This document shows positions 33,474 through 44,322 of a DNA stretch of 64,000 bases, in pieces. Each line of letters begins with the position of its first letter. Positions within the stretch are counted from its first letter, which is position 1. The stretch is from Elephas maximus indicus. Lineage: Eukaryota > Chordata > Mammalia > Proboscidea > Elephantidae. A model generated the notes under the pieces. The model made no database searches. It was not told where the DNA came from and saw nothing but the letters and a program-made list of their open reading frames with translations. Both the position numbers and the translations under genes were made by a program. The stretch spans positions 49,131,093 to 49,195,092 of the forward strand of contig NC_064821.1 of NCBI RefSeq assembly GCF_024166365.1. The letters run 5' to 3'.

Positions 33474-33954
33474 AGGAGGACTGGAGTCGCCCTGGGGGAG
33501 CACTGACGTCCTATGTGCAGGGTCTTTGGGCAGCAGCCTTGGGTGCCCAGTTTGCGGATGGAGCGCTCGGGCCCTCAGTCGACTGAACGGCATGCACCTC
33601 GTTCACCGGCTCCTTGGAAGGAGGGACCTACGGGTCTTGGATTCCTCCAGACTCTATAAAGCGGAGTTCCTCCACTTGGAGTGCTGCTGGGCTGCACCCT
33701 CTGACGTGTTGTGTCGCGCACAGTCGCTTGTGGATGTGTGGGTGGAGGGGTCCTTCCTGCTTCAGGATTCTTCAAGGGAAAAGTCGCTGCTCCCAAGGGA
33801 CTTTGTAACCCAGGCTAATTCTGCAGCTGACATCCAGCTCCTGGACATCTAATGGGCTCTTGGTGTTCTTATCGATTAAATGGGGCCGTAGGGACTTTCC
33901 TCCCAAATAATGGATCGATTTTACATACCTGTTTTCAGTTACACAATGGAAGGA

Positions 33955-34085
33955 GCTAACTGATTTGTCGCTATTTTATAGTTGAGGAAACTAAGGCTTA
34001 GAGAAGTTGTCACTAGCCAGACGTATGCAATGTCTAAGTAGCCGATCTAGGATTTGAACCCCAGCTCTTTCAGACTGCAAAGTGG
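33955..34085 (-). mobile_element. MIR SINE
   Basis: Antisense MIR: ttttatagttgaggaaacta, aggcttagagaagttgtcac, ctaggatttgaaccccagct. Confidence 0.75.
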
Positions 34086-34176
34086 TAAATCTCCAGGGGT
34101 TGTAGCTTGTAGAGGACGTTTCCTAATAAGTCTCTTGGATGGGGGCTGGGAGAGTGGGGGTCTCCTGTCAGAGCAC

Positions 34177-34347
34177 GGAAACCCTGGTGCCCTAGTGGTT
34201 AAGAGATAGGGCTGCTAACCAAAAGGTCAACAGTTCGAATCCACCAGGGGCTCCTTGGAAACCACATGGGGCAGTTCTACTCTGTCCTATAGGGTCGGTA
34301 TGAGTCAGAGTCGCTCGACGGCAGTGGGTTTGGCTTTTTGGTTTTTT
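34177..34347 (+). mobile_element. AfroSINE, short form
   Basis: Sense SINE ggaaaccctggtgccctagt to tttggctttttggttttt, flanked by gtcagagcac (34167-34176) and gtcagagcgc (34348-34357). Confidence 0.93.
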
Positions 34348-34357
34348 GTCAGAGCGC

Positions 34358-35672
34358 AGCCTCTAACATACTCCCCTTTGATTCTCCCAGGTAAAAACCC
34401 GGATACTGCAATTGATGGTCCGGGGTTCTGTGCAGGGTTTGATTGACAGCTAGTATTCTGAGCAGTGTGTCGAGTTTGATTGTGGTGATGAGTGAGATTG
34501 AAGATTCTCCTGACTTATGGGGCTGTAACAAAACAGGAGATACAAACTGAGCTTCCTCTTCTGATCTCTCCGGCCCCTTAATATTCCTGCCCCTGCTTTT
34601 GATTTCTTGATATCAGGATTCCACCACTGAGGCCCCCAAGAGGACTGCTCAGCCACATCCTAGGGTTGATTCCCTTTTGGTGCTTTCATGAGCATCTCCT
34701 GGAAGGGACAGAAGACACCCTAGTGGGGGTGGGGCAGTGCTTTTAAAACCCAGTTGGCTGGCCTCCCTCCAGAGACAACCAGTTCACCTCCTTCTGCGCC
34801 CCACTCCTCCCATCACCTCTGCCCATGTCTAGAGAGTGCGGGCCATGCTGAGAATGTAGATATTTTCCGAATGAGGGCAGGTGTCCCAGAGGCACTCCTG
34901 GCCTTATTGATTTCCCCTTGAGCAGGACAAGTTGTGTTTCTGCAACCTCCGTCCCATGCCCAGGAAGGGCTCCCAGTGCACCGCCTTATGCTGTGGACTC
35001 CAGGCCTCTCTCTTGCTTTCCTACAGGTAGCAAGTATTCATTGAGTCCTGCTTGGAGGCCGGGGGCTGGGCTGAGAACAAGGCAGGCAGACAGGGAGGGT
35101 GCCCGCAACAGACAGCGCGCACAGGACACAGGCAAATCACAAATTGTCAGCCTCCGGGGACCTGGCGCTGTGATGTGGAGGGAGTTCATGGCAGTGGGGG
35201 GTAGGGGGTGAGCTTGGGGTTGGGAGGGGCCGGTTCCTGCTTCACCTTGTTTTTCTTCAATTGCAGAGTTAGAGGGAGAAGTGAATGTGCAACTTATGAA
35301 GCAATTCCCCTTCGGCTGGGTTGTTTTTCAAAACTCTTTTTGTTTAGACAGCAGTTCCCTCCCTGGAGGCCAGCTGCCTCTGTGGGTCTGGTGGTGAGGT
35401 TTGGGGCCCCACCATATGTTTTCTTAGTGTGGGACCTTAGAAAAGCTCTTTCAGCCAGAAGGGATGCTTCGGCCACTCCCCAGGCGACAAACATGTTTCC
35501 CAGCAAAGCTGTTGGAGGGAAAGATCCAGAAGGGAAATGCTGGAGGAGGGTGGCTGGGCAGTGCCTGGTCGGATGGGTCCCACGGAGGGTGGCGACTGTC
35601 CACTGACCATAAGATGGCTGGAATCTGGCTTGTTTGGGAGTGGAGGGAGACACTGTCATCATTGTGCTAATG
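34358..35672. other. Single-copy-like sequence, nothing recognised
   Basis: Lies downstream of the CpG island and would be intronic if the first-exon model is right. No supported exon or repeat. Confidence 0.45.
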
Positions 35673-35677
35673 ACAGT

Positions 35678-36202
35678 TGTTATGGATTGAATTATGTCCC
35701 CCAAAATATGTGTTGTAAATCCTAACCTCTATGCCTGTGGTTTGGAGCTCTGGTGGCACAGTGGTTAAGAGCTTGGCTGCTGACCAAAAGGTTTGGCAGT
35801 TTGAATCCACCAGCCTACCTTGGAAACCCTGTGGGGCAGTTCTACTCTGTCTTATAGGGTCACTATGAGTTGGAATTGACTCAACCATAACGAGTTTATG
35901 CCTATGGTTATAATCCCATTTGGAAATGGGTTGTCTTTGTTATGTTTATATCTCCTTTGAGATATAAAAGAGATTTTAAGCAAGAAGCAGAGGAGACATG
36001 GAGTAAGATAGATGCCAAGACACATGGAGATCTTCAAGGAACCAGGAAGCAGAAGCTGAAGAGACAAGGACCTTCCTCCAGAGCGGGCAGAGAGAGGAGG
36101 CCTTCCTCTAGAGCTGGTGCTCTGTATTTGTACTTCTAGACTGTGAGAAAAATTCCTGTTTGTTAAAGCCAGCCACTTGTGCAGCACTAGATAGCTAAGA
36201 CA
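35678..36202 (+). mobile_element. Solo LTR, MaLR/ERVL-like, split by a SINE
   Basis: Starts tgttatggattgaattatgt and ends agatagctaagaca, with exact 5-bp duplication acagt (35673-35677, 36203-36207). An AfroSINE sits at 35743-35897. Confidence 0.88.
35743..35897 (+). mobile_element. AfroSINE inside the LTR
   Basis: Sense short-form SINE flanked by atgcctgtggtt (35731-35742) and atgcctatggtt (35898-35909). Younger than the LTR. Confidence 0.92.
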
Positions 36203-36207
36203 ACAGT

Positions 36208-36816
36208 GTTTCTTAAGTGGCAAAGGTTGCAAAACTCTCCTTGCAGTTAACACTAAAGCGGAATTTTATTTCATTTGGTTAACGGAAATCCCCCGTAATC
36301 ATATCAGAAATACTGGCAGTTTCAAGGTGGAAAAAAATCCCCCAAGAGCCTCCCTCCTCATTCTCTCTTTCTTTGTAGCCAAACATTTTAACTTTCTGGG
36401 GGTTACACTCAAGTGAGACCTGCCTTCTCTTCCCTGGGCCAGCAGAGTACCTGGTGCCCAGGGTTGGCTTCCAGTGAAAGTTCTCCTTTCACCTGCACTG
36501 CTGGAGGAGCAGGTGAGCCCCTTCCCTGCCCAGGCCTGACAACTTCCAGCCTAGGACAGGGCTCAGGGCTGTACCTGCCAGGGTACTTTCCCGGGCTGCC
36601 TCCTTTGTGAGCAGAGAACGGATGGGAGTGATGGATGTGGAGTTTCTAAAGCGGTATTTTGGTTAGCTTCTGCTTCACTCACATTGAGGGGGTTGCTCCC
36701 ACTTGAGGAAGGCGCTGGCAGAGTGGCAGCTGGGGTGGGGGTGCATAGAAGGAGGTTTGGAAGAAAGGAATCAAGCTGAGCTGCCCGAATTGGAATTTTG
36801 CGTCTTGGCAGGGTGG
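36208..36816. other. Single-copy-like sequence, nothing recognised
   Basis: No supported repeat, exon or RNA gene. Confidence 0.45.
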
Positions 36817-37240
36817 TGTATTCATTTCCTAGGGCTCTTGTGACAAAGTGTCACAAACTAGGTGAGTTAAAACAACAGAATCCTGTTCTCTCTTGGTTCT
36901 GGAGGGCAGAAGTCCAAAATCAAGGTGTTGGTAGGGCCATGCTCCCACTGAAGGCTCTATGGATGGGTCCTTCCTTGTCTCTTCCTGCTTCTGGTGGTTC
37001 CAGCATTCCTGGACTCATGGCTGCACCTTCACCTGGCTGCCTCCTCTGTGTCTTCTGTCTCTTATAAAGGCACTTGTCATTGGATTTAGGGCCCACTCAG
37101 ATAATCCAGAATGATCTCGTCTGGAGATCTTTAACTTAATGGCTCTACAAAGACCCTGTTTCTAGAGGTCCAGTCCACAGGTTCTGGGGGTTAGGACTTG
37201 GACATATATTTGAGGGGGGAGCACCATTCAACCCATAGCA
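36817..37240 (-). mobile_element. MLT1/MaLR-type LTR
   Basis: Antisense MaLR signature: tgtattcatttcctagggct, gttctggagggcagaagtcc, aatcaaggtgttggtagggc, ggattagg-type gggcccactc, gggttaggacttggacatat, caacccatagca. Older than the 5-bp-duplication LTR family. Confidence 0.7.
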
Positions 37241-38180
37241 AATGGGCAGGAATGCTCTTCTTTACCTATTTTCTAGGGAAGGTGCTAAGCTCCGATGTCT
37301 TTGCAGAGAGCCAAACTTTCCCTTCGTCCGGGCCTGTTCTGCCACTTTCCCCTGGGGACCTGAACAAGGATTTCAGAGTCCCCGGGGGGTCTCTGCTGTC
37401 CCACTATCCCTAGTGCAGCACTATATTGGAATGACTGTTCCACTCTCTACACCCAGTTGCTGCTTAATGCAGTTTGGGAAACCAAGGCAGCCCCTTGAGA
37501 GGGTACTTAGCCTGCTGCTTCCCCTACTTTGTGGGCCATCAGCCACATTTAGCGTCAGCTGCAATCATTGCAGCCTCCCCCCACACCCTCCCTCTGGGAT
37601 CCCGAGCCGAAGGAGGCGCCTGCAGGGTAAGTTCTTCTTCCTCTCAGAGAACTACCCAGGCCTCTCTTCCTCTTCCCTTTCCCTTCCTGACCCTGCCCGG
37701 GCCCCTCCCCAGCCTCTGTCTGAGACCTCACAGCCCCTTATGTTTCCTCTGAGCCCCCAAGAGAGGTGGAGTCAGGACCTCGCTTGCTGCTGGGGCCGCA
37801 CCACCTGGAGGCCATAACTGTCTCACTGAACCTGGAGGCTTTCCTGGGATGGGGCTGGTGGTGGTGAGAGGGGTTTGGGGAAGTCTCCAGTCATGGAAGC
37901 CCCTAGGAGTCTATCACTGAGACCTGAACTGAGAAGGTGCTGGCAGGGGGCGGGGGGGGGTTGCCCCAGCCGTTCCCCTCCTGCCTAGTCTTGGTGGTGG
38001 GGCATTGCTTTGCTTTGGCTGTGAAATCTGGGAGGAACACTTTCTTATCAATAGGGAAGCAAGATCATGGTCCTGTGAATTGAAAAGTCCTTTGTGCAGG
38101 GCAGGGTGGGGCTGGGCAGGGCAGGGCTGGGCAGGGCGAGGCGGGGTGTGGGTGATGATGGGGGGATTGCCACATGGAGG
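37241..38180. other. Single-copy-like sequence with a G-rich minisatellite-like patch
   Basis: No supported gene. At about 38095-38150 there are irregular repeats of gggcagggct and gggcagggc type, a G-rich strand likely to be length-variable. Confidence 0.5.
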
Positions 38181-38430
38181 AAAATCACCATCTTTGGAGC
38201 CAGCCCGGACTTGGCTTTAATCTTAACTGCTCTTTATCTGCTGGGTGACCTTGGGCACATTCTTTAGCCCTTCTGGGCCAGAGTCCCCTCCTGTGGCATT
38301 GGAATAACAATCCCTACCCCATTAGTCTTAGGAGTTCGTATATGACCAAGTATAAGGGGCCAGGCACACAGCAGGACACACAGTGCCTGTAAAGGAGCTG
38401 GTATACAGTAGGTGCCCCATAAGTGGTTTG
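38180..38430 (+). mobile_element. MIR SINE
   Basis: Sense MIR: tttggagccagcccggactt, ctgggtgaccttgggcacat, ccctcctgtggcattggaat, then caggcacacagcaggacac. Confidence 0.65.
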
Positions 38431-38619
38431 TTATCATCCCACTGTACCAACACAGCTGCTGCCCATTTGGGTACCCTCTCAATTTTTTACAGGCATTTTT
38501 AATTTAGTTGTAACTAGTAGGCATGCATGATCGCGGTTTGCTTTTTCACTTAACATTGATTCACTAGCATTTTTCCATGTTGCTTCATAACCTAGTCATC
38601 CTTTTCAGTGGCAGTATAA

Positions 38620-38832
38620 AACCAAACCAAACCAAAACCCATTGCCATCAAGTTCTGACTCATGGTGATCCCATGTGTTGCAGGTTAGAACGGTTTCATA
38701 GGGTTTTCTTGGCTGTAATCTTTAGGAAAGCAAATTGCCAGGTCTTTTTTGCCACGGCACCCTGGGTAGGCTCAAACCTCCAACCTTTAGGTTAGTAGCC
38801 AAATGCAAACTGTTTGCATCACCCAGAGACCA
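38620..38832 (-). mobile_element. AfroSINE, long form
   Basis: Antisense SINE. The left flank agtggcagtataaa recurs after it as agtggcagcagtaca, marking the target duplication. Confidence 0.85.
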
Positions 38833-38845
38833 TAGTGGCAGCAGT

Positions 38846-39013
38846 ACAACAACAACAACAAAAACACTGCTGTCATGTCGATTCCAACTCATAGTGACCC
38901 TATAGGACAGAGTAGAACTGCCACCATAGGGTTTCCAAGGAGTGGCTGGAGGATTTGAACTGCTGACCTTTTGGTCAGCAACCCAGCGCTTAATGATTGC
39001 GCCACCGGAGCTC
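38846..39013 (-). mobile_element. AfroSINE, short form, at the same target
   Basis: Antisense SINE next to the previous one. The right flank again reads ggcagtagtataaa, so the second insertion used the same target sequence. Confidence 0.85.
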
Positions 39014-39376
39014 CATGGCAGTAGTATAAATTTTTTTTTTTTTTATAAGTTCCCTAAAATAGGAGTACCATCATTTTCTCAAGCTTCCTCCATTGTGGGC
39101 CATTTATGTTGCTTCCAAGCGCAAACACACACACACATACCCCTCTCAAAACCCTGTGATTGACATTTGGGGCATATGGCTTTTCTGTATTCAGGAATTA
39201 TTACATCAAAGCCGTTGAACATTTTTATGGCTCTTGAAACTAACTGGTTTTCTAGACCAGTTTACCATCTGCTGCCATTTGGAAACCTAGTGATACATAA
39301 TGGTTTCAATGACACCCTTGTCAGCACTAAGTCATATTGAAAGAAACATTTTACTAATAGGCCCAAAAGTTAATGT

Positions 39377-40425
39377 CTTTTTTTTTTTTTAATTAATTAT
39401 TTATTTTTATTGTGCTTTAAGTGAAAGTTTACAGTTCAAGTTATTTTCTCATGCAAAAATTTATACACGCATTATAATGTGACCCTAGTTGTTCTCCCTG
39501 TAATGTGACAGCACACTCCCCCTCTCCACCCCAGATTTTCCGTGTCCATTCAGCCAACTCCTGTCCCTTTTTGCTTTCTCATCTTGTCTCCGGACAAGAA
39601 CTGCCTATGTAATCTCATGTGTCTACTTGAGCTAAGAAGCGGTCTCTTCACGACCATCGTTTTATGTCTTATAGCCCAGTCTAATATTTGTCTGAAGAGT
39701 TGGTTTCCGGAATGGTTTCAGTTCTGGGCTAACAGAGAGTCCAAGGGGCCATGTCTTCCAGGGTTCCTCCAGTCTCAGTTAGACCGTTAAGTCTGGTCTT
39801 CTTACTAGAATTTGAGTTCTGCACCCCACTTTTCTCCTGCTCCTTCGGGGACTCTCTGTTGTGTTCTCTGTCAGGGCAGTAATTGGCGGTAGCTGGGTAC
39901 CATCTAGTTCTTCCAGTCTCAGGCTGATGGAGTCTCTGGTTTATGTGGCCCTTTCTGTCTCCTGGGCTCCTATTTTCCTTGTGTCTTTGGTGTTCTTCAT
40001 TCTACTTTGCTCCAGATGGGTTGGGACCAGTTGATGCATCTTAGATGGTCGCTTGCTGGCTTTTAAGACCCCAGACACCATTCACAAAGTGGGATGCAGA
40101 ACGTTTTCTTAATGAACTTTGTTATGCCAATTGACCTAGAGTCCCCTAAAATCATGGTCCCCAGACCCCAGCCCTTGCTACTCTGTCCCTCAAAGTGTTT
40201 GATTGTATTCAGGAAACTTGTTAGCTTTTGGTTTAGTCCAGTTGTACTGACATCCCCTGTATTGTGTGTTGTCCTTCCCTTCACCTAAGATAATTCTTAT
40301 CTACTGTCTAGTTAGTGACTACCCTGCTCCCTCTCTCCCCACCCTCGTAACCATCAAAGAATGTTTTCTTCTGTGTTTAAACCTTTTCCTGAGTTCTTAT
40401 AATAGTGGTCTCATACCAAAAGGTA
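39377..40425 (-). mobile_element. L1 3' UTR (same family as 1153-2656)
   Basis: Antisense copy starting with a T-run and ttattgtgctttaagtgaaa and ending near aaaccttttcctgagttctt. Segment order matches the reverse complement of 1490-2650. About 1 kb, 5' truncated. Confidence 0.82.
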
Positions 40426-40529
40426 ATATCTTAAATTTCTTTCTTTTATTGCTGGTGAGGTTGAGAATTCTTTTTTCTGATTGGAAGCTGTATGTGTAGC
40501 ATAAGGTTGCTGCAGTTCAATGCAAGAGT

Positions 40530-40735
40530 TATATGCTCGGATGGATTCAGATTCTAACCTCAGCTTCCCCACTTCCTGCTCTGTAATCTTGAGTAGGGTA
40601 CTTAACTTCTCTGATCCTTGGTGTCCTCATCTGTAAAATGGAGCTAATAGGACCCATTCCTATGATTTTCTTAAGGATTAAATGAAATAAATTAGACAAT
40701 AACATCACCTAGTACGTAGTTGATTTTCAGTAAAT
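40530..40735 (+). mobile_element. MIR SINE
   Basis: Sense MIR: ggattcagattctaacctca, gtacttaacttctctgatcc, ctcatctgtaaaatggagct, ttaaggattaaatgaaataa. Confidence 0.8.
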
Positions 40736-41160
40736 ATTAGCTTTATAGTTGTATAACCTCTTTTTTTTACTAGCTTTTATAAATTTTCGGTAAATTATTA
40801 CCATTATTTTAATGCCAACACCCTCAAGATTGATCTTGTTTCAACAAGGAGAAATGGTTTTACCTGGCTAATGGGATTTGGGTTAAGCATAAAGATAGAC
40901 TTTTCTGTCAAAAAGGTAAGGTACATCTAGAAGGTGAACTGATAACCTTTCTCTGCAGAAATGCACCTCTTCCTTGGCTGTCTGGCTTGAGCCTCCCTGG
41001 GGAAAGCAAAAGAACCTTTGACATGGAGATGCTGACCTCCCTGATCAGATAAAGAGGGGCCCTGATGAGCTACAGGGAATTCTGTTTTTCCGGACCCTGG
41101 CTTCCTGGCTCACTGCAGTCCTATAGTCTCTGCCTTGGGGGAAATCGGGCATAAAGACTT
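40736..41160. other. Unassigned sequence
   Basis: No repeat or exon that I can support. Confidence 0.4.
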
Positions 41161-41164
41161 ACTA

Positions 41165-41887
41165 ATGGTTCAAAAGGGACCAGTCCCTGGAGAAGGACAT
41201 CATGCTTGGTGTCATGAATTGAATTGTGTCCCCCCAAAATATGTGCCAACTTGGTTAGACCATGATTCCCAGTATTGTGTAGTTGTCTTCCATTTTGTGG
41301 TTATAATTTTATGTTAAAGAGGATTAGGGTGGGATTGTAACACTCTTACCCAGGTCACATCCCTGATCCAATGTAAAGGGAGTTTCCCCAGGGTGTGGCC
41401 TGCATCACCTTTTATCTCTCAAGAGATAACAAGGAAAGGGAAGCAAGCAGAGAATTGGGAACCTCATAGGACCAAGAAAGCAGCACCAGGAGCAAAGCGC
41501 ATCCTCTGGACCTGGGGTCCCTGTGCGGAGAAGCTCCTAGTCCAGGGTAAGACTGATGAGAAGGCTGGCAGAGAGAGAAAGCCTTTCCCTGGAGCTGACA
41601 CACTGAATTTGAACTTTTAGCCTACTTTACTATGAGAAATAAACTTTTCTTTGTTAAAGCCATCCATCTGTTATAGCAGCACTAGGAAACTAAGATACTT
41701 GGTAAGATAGAGGGTCAGTGAAAAAGAGGAAGACCCTCAATGAGATGGATTGACACAGTGGTTGCAACAATGGGCTCAAACATAGCAATGATTGTAAGGA
41801 TGGCAAAAGACTGGGCAAAATTTAGTTCTGTTGTACACAGTGACTGCTATAAGTCCGAACTGACTTGAGGGCACCTAACAGCAACAA
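41165..41887 (+). mobile_element. RTE LINE 3' fragment split by an LTR
   Basis: Sense RTE 3' end: cagtccctggagaaggacat, then after the LTR aagatagagggtcagtgaaa, gagatggattgacacagtgg, ending cacctaacagcaacaac. Only about 235 bp of RTE sequence in total. Confidence 0.88.
41210..41697 (+). mobile_element. Solo LTR inserted in RTE
   Basis: 488 bp, tgtcatgaattgaattgtgt to aggaaactaagata, with exact 5-bp duplication cttgg (41205-41209, 41698-41702) that is part of the RTE 3' end. This proves the LTR is younger than this RTE copy. Confidence 0.93.
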
Positions 41888-42054
41888 CAAAACAAACAAA
41901 CAAACCCACTGCCATTGAGTCGATTTCAACTCATAGTGACCCTATAGGACAGAGGGACAGAGTAGAACTGCCCCATAGGGTTTTCAAGGAGCTGCTAGTG
42001 GATTGGAACTGCCGACCTTTTGGTTAGCAGCCAAGGTCTGAACCAGCTTCGCCA
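41888..42054 (-). mobile_element. AfroSINE, short form
   Basis: Antisense SINE (aaacccactgccattgagtc to gaaccagcttcgcca) lying between two RTE copies of opposite orientation. Confidence 0.88.
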
Positions 42055-42065
42055 ACAGTAAGAAT

Positions 42066-42509
42066 GTTGTTGTTGTTCTTGTTGTTAGGTACCGTTGAGT
42101 CAGTTGCGACCCTATGCACAACAGAATGAAATACTGCCCGGTCCTGCACCATCCTTACAATCTTTGTTATGCTTGAGCTCATTGTTGCAGCCACTGTGTC
42201 AATCCACCTTGTTGAGGGTCTTCCTCTTTTCTGCTGACCCTGTACTCTGCCAAGCACGATGTCCTTCTCCAGGGACTGATCCCTCCTGACAACATGTCCA
42301 AAGTATGTAAGACACAGTCTCGCCATCCTTGTCTCTAAGGAGCATTCTGGCTGTACTTCTTTCAAGACAGATTTGTTCGTTCTTTTGGCAGTCCATGGTG
42401 TATTCAATATTCTTCGCCAACACCACAATTCAAAGGTGTCAACTCTTCTTTGGCCTTCCTTATTCATTGTCCAGCTTTCACATGCATATGATGCGATTGA
42501 AAATACCAT
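42066..42509 (-). pseudogene. RTE ORF C-terminal fragment
   Basis: Open piece in another frame, starting near SIASYACESWTMNKEGQ and containing ELWCWRRILN and LTYFGHVVRRDQSLEKD. This C-terminal segment recurs in every RTE copy with its 3' end here (29794-30276, 10823-11033). The frame change against the reverse transcriptase piece lies near 42510. Confidence 0.75.
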
Positions 42510-42512
42510 GGC

Positions 42513-43031
42513 TCAGGTCAGGTGCACCTTAGTCTTCAGGGTGACATCTTTGCCCTTCAACACTTTGAAGAGGTCCTTTGCAGCAGATTTACCCAATGCA
42601 ACGCGTCTTTTGATTTCTTGACTGCTGCTTCCATGGCTGTTGATTGTGGACCCCAGTAAAATGAAATCCTTGACAACTTCAATCTTTTCTCCGTTTATCA
42701 TGATGTTGCTCATTGGTCCAGTTGTGAGGATTTTTGTTTTCTTTATGTTGAGGTGCAATCCATACTGAAGGCCGTGGTCTCTGATCTTCATTAGTAAGTG
42801 CTTCAAGTCCTCTTCACTTTCAGCAAGCAAGGTTGTGTCATCTGCATAACGCAGGTTGTTAATGAGTCTTCCTCCAATCCTGATGCCCCTTTCTTCTTCA
42901 TGTAGTCCAGCTTTTCGTATTATTTGCTCAGCATACAGATTGAATAGGTATGGTGAAAGAATATAACCCTGGCGCACACCTTTCCTGACTTTAAACCAAT
43001 CAGTACCCCGTTGTTCTGTCCAAACAACCAC
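42513..43031 (-). pseudogene. RTE reverse transcriptase, partial, YADD intact
   Basis: 172 residues without a stop. Around residues 18-34 is the VRQGYILSPYLFNLYAEQ motif (template/primer grip region), YADD is at 62-65, and KTKILTTGPMSNIMIN follows. These are conserved reverse transcriptase motifs, with both catalytic aspartates kept. The enzyme would polymerise cDNA from the element RNA at a nicked site. It lacks the endonuclease and the first part of the polymerase domain because the copy is 5' truncated, so it cannot be a working element. Confidence 0.8.
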
Positions 43032-43373
43032 CTCTTAATCTATGTAAAAGTTCCTCATGAGCACAGTTAAGTGTTCTGGAATTCCCATTCTTTGCAATGT
43101 TATCCATAGTTTGTTATGATCCACACAGTTGAATGCCTTTGCATAGTCAATAAAACACAGGTAAACAGGATGTTTACCTGTTTACAGTAAGAATAACAAT
43201 GGTTAATTTTGAGTTCAGAATTCATCATGGTGACTTTCCTACTCTCTACATCCAGATGTTCCTTAGTGCAGCTTGGGAAGCTGAGGCAGCTCTATGGATG
43301 CCCCACAGATTTCAGGGACAGGACCACAGGGGTGTTGGCACCAGTTTCATCTACTGCCCTTTGCATCTGCTTT

Positions 43374-43577
43374 TGCAGCCCTTGTGCAAATGGTTAAGCT
43401 CTTGACTGCTAGCTGAAAGGATGGCTGTTCAAAACCACCCAGAGGTGCCTTGAAGATAGGCCTGGTGATCTGCTTCTAAAAGGTCACAACCTTGAAAACC
43501 CTATGAAGCAGTTCTATTCTCCACATGTGGGGTCGCCATGAGTCAGAATGGACTCAACAGCAACTAAAAACAACAGA
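43374..43577 (+). mobile_element. AfroSINE, long form
   Basis: Sense SINE gcagcccttgtgcaaatgg to tcaacagcaactaaaaacaa, with the leader-like segment cctggtgatctgcttctaaa. Confidence 0.88.
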
Positions 43578-44149
43578 GCCCAGTGGCCTCCACTTTCATC
43601 TCAAGTGATCCTTACATATTGTTAACTGAAGGTGCATAAATCAAGCACACATGAGGTGCTTAATGCATGCATTTTCCTCTTTATTGGTGGCCTGACGTGT
43701 CTGAGAAGGAAGTTAATGGAACCAGGATCTCTGTCTCAAATAATCTGCTTTGTGAGACATTTCTTCTAGGAGAAAAAATACCAGAAAGCCACTGTTTCCC
43801 CTCACCTGTCCCTCAGAAAATTCCATTGAAACATTTCTTGTGGTAGAAGCCAACGAAAGAATGAACAAGACCACCCCTGCTGTTTCTTAAGGTTCCTGAG
43901 TCCAGGACCCAGATCATCAGTCATGAATATTTTTTCCTTATTGTATGGTGTGATGAATATTTGAATAATATAGCCCATCTGCTGTCATTTGGAAACCAGT
44001 GATGATATATGTGGGCTATTTTTAAATTAAATGCAACAGATCTAATATATGGGAGCTTCTTTAAAATGTGTGTGACTTCACATTTCCAATGGGAAATGCT
44101 GTGCAAGGCATTGTGTATTGCAAATGAATAGAATGGAAGCTTGATGTTA
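43578..44149. other. Unassigned sequence
   Basis: AT-rich sequence. No repeat or exon that I can name. Confidence 0.4.
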
Positions 44150-44320
44150 GCGGCCAAAGCAAGGGCTTTAGAATTAGACAGATGGAAGTTCAAATCTTGG
44201 CCTTGACACTTTACCAGCTAGGTGACCACGACAAGTTGCTTAACCTCTTTGAGCCTTCAGATTCTCATCTGAAAATTGAGATAACAGTACTCTTTTACTG
44301 GATTGTTGTGAAAATTTGTT
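44150..44320 (+). mobile_element. MIR SINE
   Basis: Sense MIR: aagggctttagaattagaca, ctaggtgaccacgacaagtt, gcttaacctctttgagcctt, cattctcatctg-type ending. Confidence 0.8.
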
Positions 44321-44322
44321 TT

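Larger units (their letters stand above)
32160..33600. promoter_or_regulatory. CpG island
   Basis: Strongly GC-rich with frequent CpG (for example cgcccgcggcac, gagcggccgcgggccgagcc, ggcggggcgcagggcgcgg), unlike the rest of the window where CpG is scarce. It contains GC boxes and a 19-G run. Such islands normally mark promoters. No known gene was recognised, so the gene served is unknown. Confidence 0.8.
38480..39375 (-). mobile_element. Old L1-type fragment carrying two SINEs
   Basis: Antisense old LINE-like sequence (gctttttcacttaacattga, agcatttttccatgttgctt, attgtgggccatttatgttg) interrupted by SINEs at 38620-38832 and 38846-39013. Family assignment is moderate. Confidence 0.45.
42066..43183 (-). 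mobile_element. RTE LINE, 5' truncated, best-preserved coding region
   Basis: Antisense RTE with an exact 11-bp target duplication acagtaagaat (42055-42065, 43184-43194). It covers the reverse transcriptase core and C-terminal region. At the 5' junction (about 43160-43183) gtaaac-aggat-gtttac forms a tiny inverted repeat. One frame shift near 42510 separates two long open pieces, the least decayed RTE coding sequence here. Confidence 0.93.

Noticed and set aside
38095-38150. True minisatellite array
   Set aside because: Units are irregular and short, so it is better described as a G-rich low-complexity patch.
41900-43200. Active RTE gene
   Set aside because: The reverse transcriptase piece is long, but the copy is 5' truncated, lacks the endonuclease and has a frame change near 42510.
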